A stretch of DNA of 50,749 bases, from assembly GCF_000818395.1 (NCBI RefSeq), contig NZ_JWJG01000028.1:2950454-3001202 (forward strand), written 5' to 3'. The DNA comes from Noviherbaspirillum autotrophicum. GTDB taxonomy: Bacteria; Pseudomonadota; Gammaproteobacteria; Burkholderiales; Burkholderiaceae_D. The position numbers and the translations under genes are program-made. Of the stretch, positions 18,028 to 23,834 are shown one piece after another. Within the stretch, counting starts at the first letter, position 1. Every line of letters begins with the position of its first letter. A model generated the notes under the pieces. It was not told where the DNA came from. It did not search any database and saw only the letters and a program-made list of their open reading frames with translations.

Positions 18028-18936
18028 ATGACTGTAAAAACCGTCTTTCACCATTCCCTGGCCCCCGGCAAGACCCTTGCTGTCATGGGCGGCGTGCACG
18101 GCAATGAATACTGCGGGCCGGCCGCCATTACGAAGCTGTTGTCCGATCTCGACAGCGGCGCGGTCGCCCTGCAGCGCGGCACCCTGCAAGTGATCCCGGT
18201 TGCCAATCCGCGCGCCTACGCGCAAAAAACGCGTTTCGTCGAGCGCAACCTGAACCGCTATCTCTATCCCAAGGAAGAGAAACGGCACTACGAGGATCAT
18301 CTCGATCCCGTCATTTGCGGCTTTCTCGATCGCGCCGATGTGCTGCTGGACCTGCATTCCTACACCTCGCAAGGCGGCCCATTCGTCTTTCTCGGCGGTT
18401 CGCAGTCACGGCCAGAGGAAGTCGCCTTTGCGCGCGCGCTGGGCGTACGTGATTTCGTCTGCGGCTGGTCTGAGGCGTTCGGCAGTGGCGGCAAAGGAGG
18501 CGACAAGGAATCGCAGGGAACGACCGAGTATGCGCGTGCCAACGGTGCGCTGGCGGTCACGCTGGAATGCGGACACCACCACAACGCCGACGCGGCCGAC
18601 GTCGGCTATCGCGCCATTCTCCGGGCGCTCGCGCATCTCGAGATGCTCGCTCCCGAGTGCGAAGCGGCACGCTCGCTGGATGCCGGCGCAGCGCCTGAAT
18701 CGCAACGTTGCGTCTGGATGAAAAGCGTCTTCTACAAGGAGGCGGAGGTCGCCTTCGTGAAGCCGTGGCAGCACTTCGATCATGTCGCGCGCGGCGAAGC
18801 CATTGCAAGCGGCGCCAAGGGCGACCTCGTCGCCCCGGAAGACGGGCACATCATCTTGCCGAAGGCAAGTGCTGCGACGGGCGATGAATGGTTCTTTTTC
18901 GGAACCATGGGCGCGTTTCCGTCGGCGGACGCGTGA
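18028..18936 (+). CDS. succinylglutamate desuccinylase/aspartoacylase family metallo-hydrolase
   Basis: 302 residues of the M14-like AstE/AspA family. The zinc site is visible as GGVHGNEYCG (His and Glu, residues ~22-31) and LLDLHSY (second His, near residue 110); ERNLNRYL carries the substrate Arg and Asn contacts. The catalytic Glu is likely in TLECGHH near residue 178. The C-terminal ~70 residues form the small beta-rich domain seen in the family. It should cleave an N-acyl amino acid or related amide in the cytosol. No ast or other arginine-degradation genes are adjacent, so the substrate is open. The ATG has a poor ribosome-binding site. Confidence 0.87.
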   Translation: MTVKTVFHHSLAPGKTLAVMGGVHGNEYCGPAAITKLLSDLDSGAVALQRGTLQVIPVANPRAYAQKTRFVERNLNRYLYPKEEKRHYEDHLDPVICGFLDRADVLLDLHSYTSQGGPFVFLGGSQSRPEEVAFARALGVRDFVCGWSEAFGSGGKGGDKESQGTTEYARANGALAVTLECGHHHNADAADVGYRAILRALAHLEMLAPECEAARSLDAGAAPESQRCVWMKSVFYKEAEVAFVKPWQHFDHVARGEAIASGAKGDLVAPEDGHIILPKASAATGDEWFFFGTMGAFPSADA

Positions 18937-19176
18937 ATGCAAGACCCGACGCCATTGGCACGCAGCAGGCATGATCGCCGCATGAAACGCGAAAAGCTTG
19001 ATCAGTTGCGAAAGCAATTTATGGCCGGGATCTGGATAGGCGCCGGTCTGTTGGTGTTTGGCGTTTTTGAACGGGTTCCGGTGTTCTGGGTGCTTGGGCT
19101 TATTCTGCTCGGTGTATCGGCATTCCGGCTGAACAGGATTTCCCGCGTACAGCCGCAAGACGACGAGGAATCGTGA
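18937..19176 (+). CDS. small membrane protein, 79 aa
   Basis: The ATG follows the stop of the aspartoacylase-type gene with no gap, which suggests coupled translation. A basic N-terminus is followed by two adjoining hydrophobic helices (FMAGIWIGAGLLVFGVFE and VFWVLGLILLGVSAFRL) and a short acidic tail, so it is a two-helix inner-membrane hairpin. I see no known family. An alternative start at 18982 (MKREKLDQLRKQF) would remove 15 residues and gives a more typical N-terminus. A function cannot be assigned. Confidence 0.65.
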   Translation: MQDPTPLARSRHDRRMKREKLDQLRKQFMAGIWIGAGLLVFGVFERVPVFWVLGLILLGVSAFRLNRISRVQPQDDEES

Positions 19177-19213
19177 CAAGGAAAATCGGGGTTACGCCGT
19201 TTCTCGCAGAGTT

Positions 19214-19261
19214 ATATGGGGTCAGACTCGACATAAAACTTTATCGAGTCTGACCCCATAT
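19214..19261. repeat. complete family-1 REP palindrome
   Basis: The best-preserved copy: 18-base perfectly complementary arms ATATGGGGTCAGACTCGA (19214-19231) and TCGAGTCTGACCCCATAT (19244-19261) around a 12-base spacer. It lies 25 bases before the ATG of the 147-residue gene and about 560 bases before the RAYT gene, so it may fold in the leader of that mRNA. Confidence 0.95.
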
Positions 19262-19285
19262 CCATTTGTTGGTGTACCCTTGGGT

Positions 19286-19729
19286 ATGGACAACGAAAAC
19301 GTCATCCAGCTGAGCGGCCCGTTCCGCATCAATGACTCTCTCGGACGGACATGGGAAGTCCGCGCGATCCGCATCTACGATGAAGGCTACGGCATCATCG
19401 ACGTTTATGTCGACCTGGACGCGACCATGGAGGGCGACCCGCTCTACGAAGATCCAGTCGTCATCCGACAGATCCTGGCAAGGCTGCGCATGCTCGGCTA
19501 CGATGGCCCGGATTTCGGCGCTGGCGACCCCGGCCAGCAGGACGACAAGCTGATCGTCCTCGAAGCACCGGAAGAGTTCGGTCATTTCGCGGCGAGCAGG
19601 GGGTGGAAAAATCTTGCGGAAACGTATGAAGACGATGACGCCAATGCGGCTGCATCGGACGACGCAACGATGGATCCTCGTGCACAGGTCGCATTCGATG
19701 CACTGATGAAAAAATTGGGCGTGAAGTAA
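19286..19729 (+). CDS. hypothetical acidic protein, 147 aa
   Basis: An acidic soluble protein with no recognised domain. It opens with IQLSGPFRINDSLGRTWEVRAIRIYDEGYGIIDVYVDLDATMEG, a likely beta-sheet, has a helical middle (DPVVIRQILARLRMLGYDGPDF), then a Glu/Asp-rich stretch and a helical end. The first ATG is at 19286; a TTG six bases upstream is in frame. A complete REP palindrome sits directly upstream and a small terminator follows, so the gene is insulated on both sides. Its base composition matches the chromosome, so it is more likely resident than cargo. Confidence 0.7.
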   Translation: MDNENVIQLSGPFRINDSLGRTWEVRAIRIYDEGYGIIDVYVDLDATMEGDPLYEDPVVIRQILARLRMLGYDGPDFGAGDPGQQDDKLIVLEAPEEFGHFAASRGWKNLAETYEDDDANAAASDDATMDPRAQVAFDALMKKLGVK

Positions 19730-19730
19730 C

Positions 19731-19754
19731 GGCCGGCCTACGTCGGCCTGTTTT
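19731..19754 (+). terminator. probable terminator of the 147-residue gene
   Basis: A GGCCG / CGGCC stem with a TTTT run lies directly after the stop codon at 19729. The stem is only five base pairs, so strength is uncertain. Confidence 0.5.
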
Positions 19755-19825
19755 CCCTCGCACCAATATTTGCCAGGGACACGCTCTTGTTGTGACTCAA
19801 TATCAAGCGGCCGAGGGGACGTACG

Positions 19826-20533
19826 ATGTGCCTCCTTATGGCCCGTCTTCCTCGTTACTTCGTCCAAGGCGTTCCTCTCCATATCATTTTGCGGGGGAAT
19901 AATCGCGAACCCATCTTCGGCAATGACGAAGACTGTGGGTTTTTCAAGGAATCGTTGTTGGACGCAGCCTCCCGGCACCGCCTGGCGATTCACGCCTATG
20001 TCTTCATGACTAATCACGTGCATTTGCTCGCTTCGCCCGACTCTGAGGAGAGCGCGCCGAAGACGATGCAAAGCGTGGGAAGACGCTACGTTCAGTACTT
20101 CAACCATCGTTACAAGCGCAGCGGCACCTTGTGGGAGGGGCGGTACCGGGCGACGGCGGTGGATGCCGAAAATTATCTGTTCGAATGTATGCGTTATATC
20201 GAGCTCAACCCGGTACGAGCAGGAATGGTTGCGCATCCACGAGACTATCCCTGGTCTAGCTATCGTGCCAATGCGGAAGGCGGGGCCGACCCGTTACATA
20301 GCCCGCACGCGTTATTTAGGAGCCTGGCCGAAGACGAGCGCGAGCGCCGGGCTGCGTATCGTGAACTCGTCAAGGCACCAATGGATACGCAATTGCTTGA
20401 TGTGATCCGCAACGCCACAAACAAGGGCTGGGTGTTGGGTCAAGGGCATTTTCAGGAAAAGATAGCTCGCCTGGCTGAGCGTCGGGCAATGCCTTTGGCG
20501 AAGGGGCGACCGAAACGGACTGCGGCGCGTTAA
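19826..20533 (+). mobile_element. REP-associated tyrosine transposase (RAYT), intact
   Basis: 235 residues of the Y1 transposase superfamily (IS200-like, TnpA_REP). The start RYFVQGVPLHIILRGNNRE, the HUH motif NHVHLL (near residue 72) that binds the metal ion, and the catalytic Tyr helix (RRYVQYFNHRYKRSGTLWEGRY) are intact, so the enzyme may be active. It should nick single-stranded REP DNA through a 5'-phosphotyrosine. Family-typical YIELNPVRAGMV and a basic C-terminus (GRPKRTAAR) follow. GAGGGG lies upstream of the ATG; MARLPRYF (19838) is an alternative. The TAA stop is part of a REP right half, so the gene ends inside the repeat it presumably recognises. Confidence 0.93.
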
Positions 20534-20555
20534 TCGAGTCTGACTCCATATATAG
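20530..20555 (+). repeat. REP right half at the RAYT 3' end
   Basis: TTAATCGAGTCTGACTCCAT with a TATATA end. Its TAA is the stop codon of the RAYT gene. It is a single half, without the matching left arm nearby. Confidence 0.88.
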
Positions 20556-20931
20556 GCTTGCTTGGCTCTGTCGCCAAGCTTGTGCCTATGGTGCATGTCA
20601 AGCGTAGTCAACGCGGACCCAAGAAATCTCAGCTAAAACGACAAGCAGGAAAATACAATCAGCACGTCTCTAATAAACGACTACTCGATCTGGAAAATTG
20701 GAAATCGGCATGTTGACAGGGAGGCGAAGCGCGCCCTACGCTTGTTTGGTGATCGGAAAGCTGCGATGGCCGCGTTCTGGGGGGATGGAGCGGGGCGCTG
20801 CATTGGTCGATCAGGTTTTCCGGAGGATTACCGACCATAATGAAAGGGGTCTGTTAGACTCTTCGAGGGAAATCTCGTCAACACGGAACGACTTGAAGAA
20901 CTTAGATCTTCGGAATTCGGAAATAACATAG
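20556..20931. other. intergenic region between RAYT and methyltransferase
   Basis: A seven-base hairpin GCTTGGC / GCCAAGC (20560-20579) follows the REP half and may end RAYT transcription. The remaining ~350 bases carry no recognisable gene; a plus-strand frame from 20698 to 20931 looks random. A small inverted repeat GAAGA / TCTTC lies near 20896-20912, just before the methyltransferase, and base composition becomes AT-richer towards 20932. Confidence 0.4.
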
Positions 20932-21531
20932 ATGCGTACATTCTTGCATGTTGGCTGTGGCGAGAGTCATAAAGATCAGACCACCAAGAGTTTCAACACC
21001 CCGGATTGGAAAGAACTCCGTCTGGACATTAATGAGGCTGTAAAACCGGATATCGTGGGAACGATGCTGGACATGTCGGCTGTTGCCGATGCCTCGATAG
21101 ATGCCATTTTTTCAAGCCATAATATTGAACACCTCTATCCCCATGAGGTGCCACTAGCTCTGTCGGAGTTTCTGCGGGTATTGAAACAGGACGGCTTTCT
21201 GGTAATTACTTGCCCTGATCTGCAGTCAGTCTGTGCGTTGATAGCTGAAGATAAACTGACCGAACCAGCTTACATCTCCCCAGCAGGCCCGATTGCGCCT
21301 GTTGACATCCTATACGGACATCGACCACAAATGGCAGCAGGCAACCTGTATATGGCTCATCGTTGCGGGTTTACTGAAAAAGTTATGTCTGGCACTCTCC
21401 AAACTGCTGGCTTTGCAGGAGTCGCCACAGCTCGGCGTGTTGCTCCGTTTTTCGATCTTTGGGCCGTGGCTACCAAATCATCTCGTACTGACGATGAATT
21501 GCGAGAACTGGCCTTCGATCATTTCCCGTGA
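20932..21531 (+). CDS. class I SAM-dependent methyltransferase
   Basis: 199 residues. The SAM-binding motif I is FLHVGCGESH near residue 4; LRLDINEAVKPDIVGTMLDM carries the acidic loop of motif II, and IDAIFSSHNIEHLYPHEVPLALSEFLRVLKQDGFLVITCPDLQS is the motif that follows in small-molecule methyltransferases of the type-11 group. The second half is less conserved and should bind the substrate, which is unknown. It is AT-richer than the chromosomal genes and lies between RAYT and REP copies, so acquisition by transfer is likely. Sugar or surface-polysaccharide methylation is one possibility. The upstream ribosome-binding site (GGAAA) is weak. Confidence 0.83.
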   Translation: MRTFLHVGCGESHKDQTTKSFNTPDWKELRLDINEAVKPDIVGTMLDMSAVADASIDAIFSSHNIEHLYPHEVPLALSEFLRVLKQDGFLVITCPDLQSVCALIAEDKLTEPAYISPAGPIAPVDILYGHRPQMAAGNLYMAHRCGFTEKVMSGTLQTAGFAGVATARRVAPFFDLWAVATKSSRTDDELRELAFDHFP

Positions 21532-21555
21532 TAGACCTTAGAAGTGCGAATAAAT

Positions 21556-21602
21556 ATAGTGGCACACTCGATTTCAGTTAACGCTTAATTGAGTTTGCCA
21601 CC
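21556..21602. repeat. diverged REP-like palindrome after the methyltransferase
   Basis: GGCACACTCGATTT on the left and AATTGAGTTTGCC on the right follow the layout of a REP pair with many changes. It begins about 25 bases after the methyltransferase stop. Confidence 0.55.
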
Positions 21603-21671
21603 GATTATGAAAACTTCGCTGCATCAAAAATGCCCATATATGCAGCACGCGTATATGCACGCGCACGTAGG

Positions 21672-21695
21672 TTAATCGAGCCTGCCTCCATATAT
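21672..21695 (+). repeat. REP right half variant
   Basis: TTAATCGAGCCTGCCTCCAT followed by ATAT, matching the right half with three changes. A RAYT 3' fragment begins directly after it. Confidence 0.8.
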
Positions 21696-21765
21696 TTGTC
21701 GCCTGGCTGAGCGTACGGCGATGCCGTTGCCGAAGGGGCGGAAGAAAAGGAAAGAAGCGGTTTAA
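21696..21765 (+). pseudogene. 3'-terminal fragment of a second RAYT gene
   Basis: In frame it reads RLAERTAMPLPKGRKKRKEAV and then stop, matching the last ~21 codons of the intact RAYT (RLAERRAMPLAKGRPKRTAAR). The nucleotide sequence differs enough that it must come from a related but distinct RAYT. It is bounded by a REP right half on both sides. Confidence 0.82.
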
Positions 21766-21787
21766 TCGAGTCTGGCCCATATATATA
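21762..21787 (+). repeat. REP right half after the RAYT fragment
   Basis: TTTAATCGAGTCTGGCCCAT followed by ATATATA. The TAA is again the RAYT stop codon. Confidence 0.83.
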
Positions 21788-21937
21788 GGGGGCTCGACGT
21801 AGGTCACCGCAGAAAATGAAAGCCCGTCACTGACGGGCTTTTTTAATTTGCCGATTTGCGGCGGCACTTGCCGGCTGTCGCAAATTTATGGGACCGGACT
21901 CGAGATGAAGTTAAATCGAGTCTGACCCCATATATCG
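21785..21937. repeat. composite REP repeat, copy A (with internal terminator)
   Basis: A ~150-base unit that begins AGGGGGCTCGACGTAGGTCA, contains a perfect terminator-like palindrome AGCCCGTCACTGACGGGCT with a six-T tract (21821-21844), then GCCGATTTGCGGCGGCACTT and CGCAAATTTATGGG, and ends in a REP pair (left arm 21888-21903, right arm 21911-21935). Copy B is at 23620-23755. It holds no coding frame of note. Confidence 0.9.
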
Positions 21938-22181
21938 TGCATTGCACTGCCCCCATGCGTTGTACTGGAGCTTGGCCGGAGACGAGAGTGAACGCCGGGC
22001 AGCGTATCGTGAACTGGTCAAGGCTCCAATGGATACCCAATTGCTTGATGTGATCCGCAACGCCACAAACAAGGGCTGGGTGTTGGGTCAAGGGCATTTT
22101 CAGGAAAAGATAGCTCGCCTGGCTGAGCGTCGGGCAATGCCTTTGCCGAAGGGGCGACCGAAACGGACCGCGGCGGGTTAA
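21938..22181 (+). pseudogene. 3'-terminal RAYT fragment nearly identical to the intact copy
   Basis: Codes for the last ~78 residues of the RAYT family (from HALYWSLAGDE to KRTAAG). From about 22033 to 22143 the DNA is essentially identical to the intact gene, so the copy is recent or has been homogenised. The first part (21950-22030) has more changes. It lacks the HUH motif and the Tyr and cannot be active. It starts directly after the REP right half that ends copy A and ends in another REP right half. Confidence 0.9.
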
Positions 22182-22203
22182 TCGAGTCTGACCCCATATA
22201 TCT
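22178..22203 (+). repeat. REP right half after the RAYT fragment
   Basis: TTAATCGAGTCTGACCCCAT followed by ATATCT. It shares its TAA with the RAYT fragment, and the IS4-like fragment begins within two bases of its end. Confidence 0.92.
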
Positions 22204-22204
22204 A

Positions 22205-22501
22205 AAGGATGAACACTTTGGCCTGGGACTTGCGGCTAATCGCAGCGGACACGGTGAACGGCTCGGCGTGCTGCTGCTCGTCGCTTGCCTGGCCAGCTTC
22301 CTGCTGCGCCTGATCGGGGAGATCGCCCATGCACATCATCTGGAGCGGCACTGCCAAAGTAATACTCGCCGCTCACGCGCTGTTCTGTCCTCCATCAATT
22401 TGGCACGGCAAGTCACAAGGAAGGGACAGTTGGCCTTTCCCTTCTATGAATTTATGGCTGCGCTGCGGCATCTGCGCAGGGGCTTTATGCAGGAATTTTG
22501 A
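22205..22501 (+). pseudogene. C-terminal fragment of an IS4-family transposase
   Basis: An open frame runs from the REP edge: KDEHFGLGLAANRSGHGER, LGVLLLVACLASFLLRLIG, then QSNTRRSRAVLSSINLARQV and a stop at 22499-22501. This is the end of an IS4-type DDE transposase: the acidic residue after KD, the GHGERL and hydrophobic helix, and the NTRRSRAVLS segment are typical. The N-terminal two-thirds, including the other catalytic Asp residues, is absent. The left edge coincides with the REP half; the right edge runs into a decayed REP-like palindrome. Confidence 0.82.
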
Positions 22502-22530
22502 GGGGGAGACCTCAGAGTCTGCCCCCATAT
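22501..22530. repeat. decayed REP-like palindrome
   Basis: GGGGGAGAC on the left and GAGTCTGCCCCCATAT on the right keep the REP layout with a shortened centre. It overlaps the end of the transposase fragment by a base. Confidence 0.6.
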
Positions 22531-22539
22531 GCACTACAC

Positions 22540-22584
22540 TTGCAATCACACATGTTGGATTGTAAGAACTGCCCCCATTCTGTG
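22540..22584 (+). repeat. second palindrome family, diverged copy at the FRG gene 3' end
   Basis: TTGCAATCACACATG, ATTGTAAGAACTG, CCCCATTCT: this matches the 45-base stretch at 23535-23579 with about ten substitutions, in the same orientation. It ends two bases before the stop codon of the FRG gene. Confidence 0.78.
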
Positions 22585-22585
22585 C

Positions 22586-23488
22586 TCAAGGTTTGTACCG
22601 GGCACAAAAGTCAGCAACCACGTCTTCCTTCACTTCCCGCGCGACGCCGTCAAGATCAGGAAACACGAAAGACGTCGTTATGCCAAGGCTCTTCATTTGC
22701 TTGTTGATGACTTCCCAATGCCCCCTCGGTATATAGATCTTGTGTATGTCCCGCGATAATGCCTCGTACCAATCCAATGGTTCTATACGTGAGCCATGAA
22801 GCGTGAACACGCCGCTCTGCGAACGAATGCGCCTATCGATATGTGGAGCGGATACACAAACTGGAAAGTCACAATCTTCAGCGGGTGAGGGAAAAACGTA
22901 GTGCGCCCATTTTCTTGCATTGCCACTGATGTCGACCACCTCGTGTCTGTTCTGCGCATGTCCATTCAACTTAATAGGATTGATAACATAGACCGCAGCA
23001 CCTCCTTTACAAGTTCCACTATGTGAGCGCTTAAACTCGTCAAGGTAGTCCTCCGGTGTTTTCTCTTCATCGTCCAGCGCCGGGTATTCCCCCTTAGTGT
23101 TCGGCCTCGGTATCGCGAAATATAAGGCCACCAGAGCATTCGTCGTCCAGTCGAGAAGTCGGGTTGGCGCACCATAGTGCTGCATGATGAACATCCACTC
23201 GAAATCGTTTTGCGGCGTCATCGTCAGAAATGGACGTGCCCTTCGCTTAAATTCGGAAAGCGCTGTCTCAAACGAGGGGACAACATACCTGCTTTCCTTA
23301 TGATATTTCTGAATGATTTCTTCGGCCTCGGAAGATGGTTCTATCCGAGTGTAATTTCTTAACAGGTTGGGCGTGAGTTGATCGTTTGCATTAGATTGAC
23401 CACGGAACCATAAAGGACCATCTTGCGTTGAGATTTTGTTGATCGTGCGGATGAAGGTTTCGACAGTGGTTGCAACGTGTTTATGCAT
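22586..23488 (-). CDS. FRG-domain protein
   Basis: 300 residues. FRG domain features in order: PLWFRGQSNAN near residue 25, LTPNLLRN, EFKRRA near residue 80, WMFIMQHYGAPTRLLDWTTNALVALYFAI near residues 105-133. The F-R-G tripeptide names the domain, which is unclear biochemically but recurs in phage-defence and toxin settings. The C-terminal part carries the insert with DKGGAAVYVINP-like segments and Cys-free loops. It has moderate to low GC and is flanked by members of a second repeat family. The nearest neighbour on the same strand is the DUF262/DUF1524 gene, 350 bases upstream, so a shared defence role is possible but not shown. Confidence 0.87.
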   Translation of the reverse strand: MHKHVATTVETFIRTINKISTQDGPLWFRGQSNANDQLTPNLLRNYTRIEPSSEAEEIIQKYHKESRYVVPSFETALSEFKRRARPFLTMTPQNDFEWMFIMQHYGAPTRLLDWTTNALVALYFAIPRPNTKGEYPALDDEEKTPEDYLDEFKRSHSGTCKGGAAVYVINPIKLNGHAQNRHEVVDISGNARKWAHYVFPSPAEDCDFPVCVSAPHIDRRIRSQSGVFTLHGSRIEPLDWYEALSRDIHKIYIPRGHWEVINKQMKSLGITTSFVFPDLDGVAREVKEDVVADFCARYKP

Positions 23489-23514
23489 ATGAGTGCATTA
23501 TCGGTAGAGTATTC

Positions 23515-23579
23515 CTGAGAAACGGGGTCAGGTCTTGCAATTACACATGCTTGATTGCAAGACCTGACCCCGTTCTCAG
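23515..23579. repeat. second palindrome family, complete copy
   Basis: Left arm AACGGGGTCAGGTCTTGCAAT and right arm ATTGCAAGACCTGACCCCGT pair over roughly 25 bases with one indel; the spacer is TACACATGCTTG. The inner motif GGGGTCAG is shared with family 1, but the rest differs. It lies 27 bases upstream of the FRG start. Confidence 0.88.
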
Positions 23580-23619
23580 AGTTGGGTAACTTTCGGCATC
23601 TTGATGGGTGAAAGCAAAG

Positions 23620-23755
23620 TATATGGGGCTCGACGTAGACCACCGCCGAAAATGAAAACCCGTCACTGACGGGCTTTTCTATTTTGCCGATTTGCGACGG
23701 CACTTGCCGGCCGACGCAAATTTATGGGGCGGGCACGAGATGTGACCCCATATAT
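23620..23755. repeat. composite REP repeat, copy B (with internal terminator)
   Basis: Aligns with copy A from GGGGCTCGACGTAGACCACC through the terminator-like palindrome CCCGTCACTGACGGG with TTTTCT, GCCGATTTGCGACGGCACTT and GCAAATTTATGGGG, to TGACCCCATATAT. Compared with copy A it lacks about 14 bases of the terminal REP pair, leaving only TGACCCCATATAT of the right half. Confidence 0.9.
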
Positions 23756-23765
23756 ACGTTTTAGC

Positions 23766-23834
23766 TTAATCGAGTCTGACCCCATAGATAAGAGTCTGAC
23801 CCCATATATCGAATCGAGTCTGACCCCATATATC
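23766..23834 (+). repeat. three tandem REP right halves
   Basis: Three right halves in one orientation, at 23766-23788, 23791-23809 and 23812-23834, each carrying GAGTCTGACCCCATA and separated by two bases. Together with the end of copy B this makes four in a row. The last one touches the stop codon of the DUF262/DUF1524 gene. Irregular unit lengths and tiny spacers exclude a CRISPR array. Confidence 0.9.

Noticed and set aside
20698-20931. 77-codon frame before the methyltransferase
   Set aside because: No ribosome-binding site, no domain and composition like the surrounding non-coding DNA.
23766-23834. Short repeat array resembling CRISPR
   Set aside because: Units are REP right halves of uneven length with two-base spacers, no spacer-length regularity and no cas genes.
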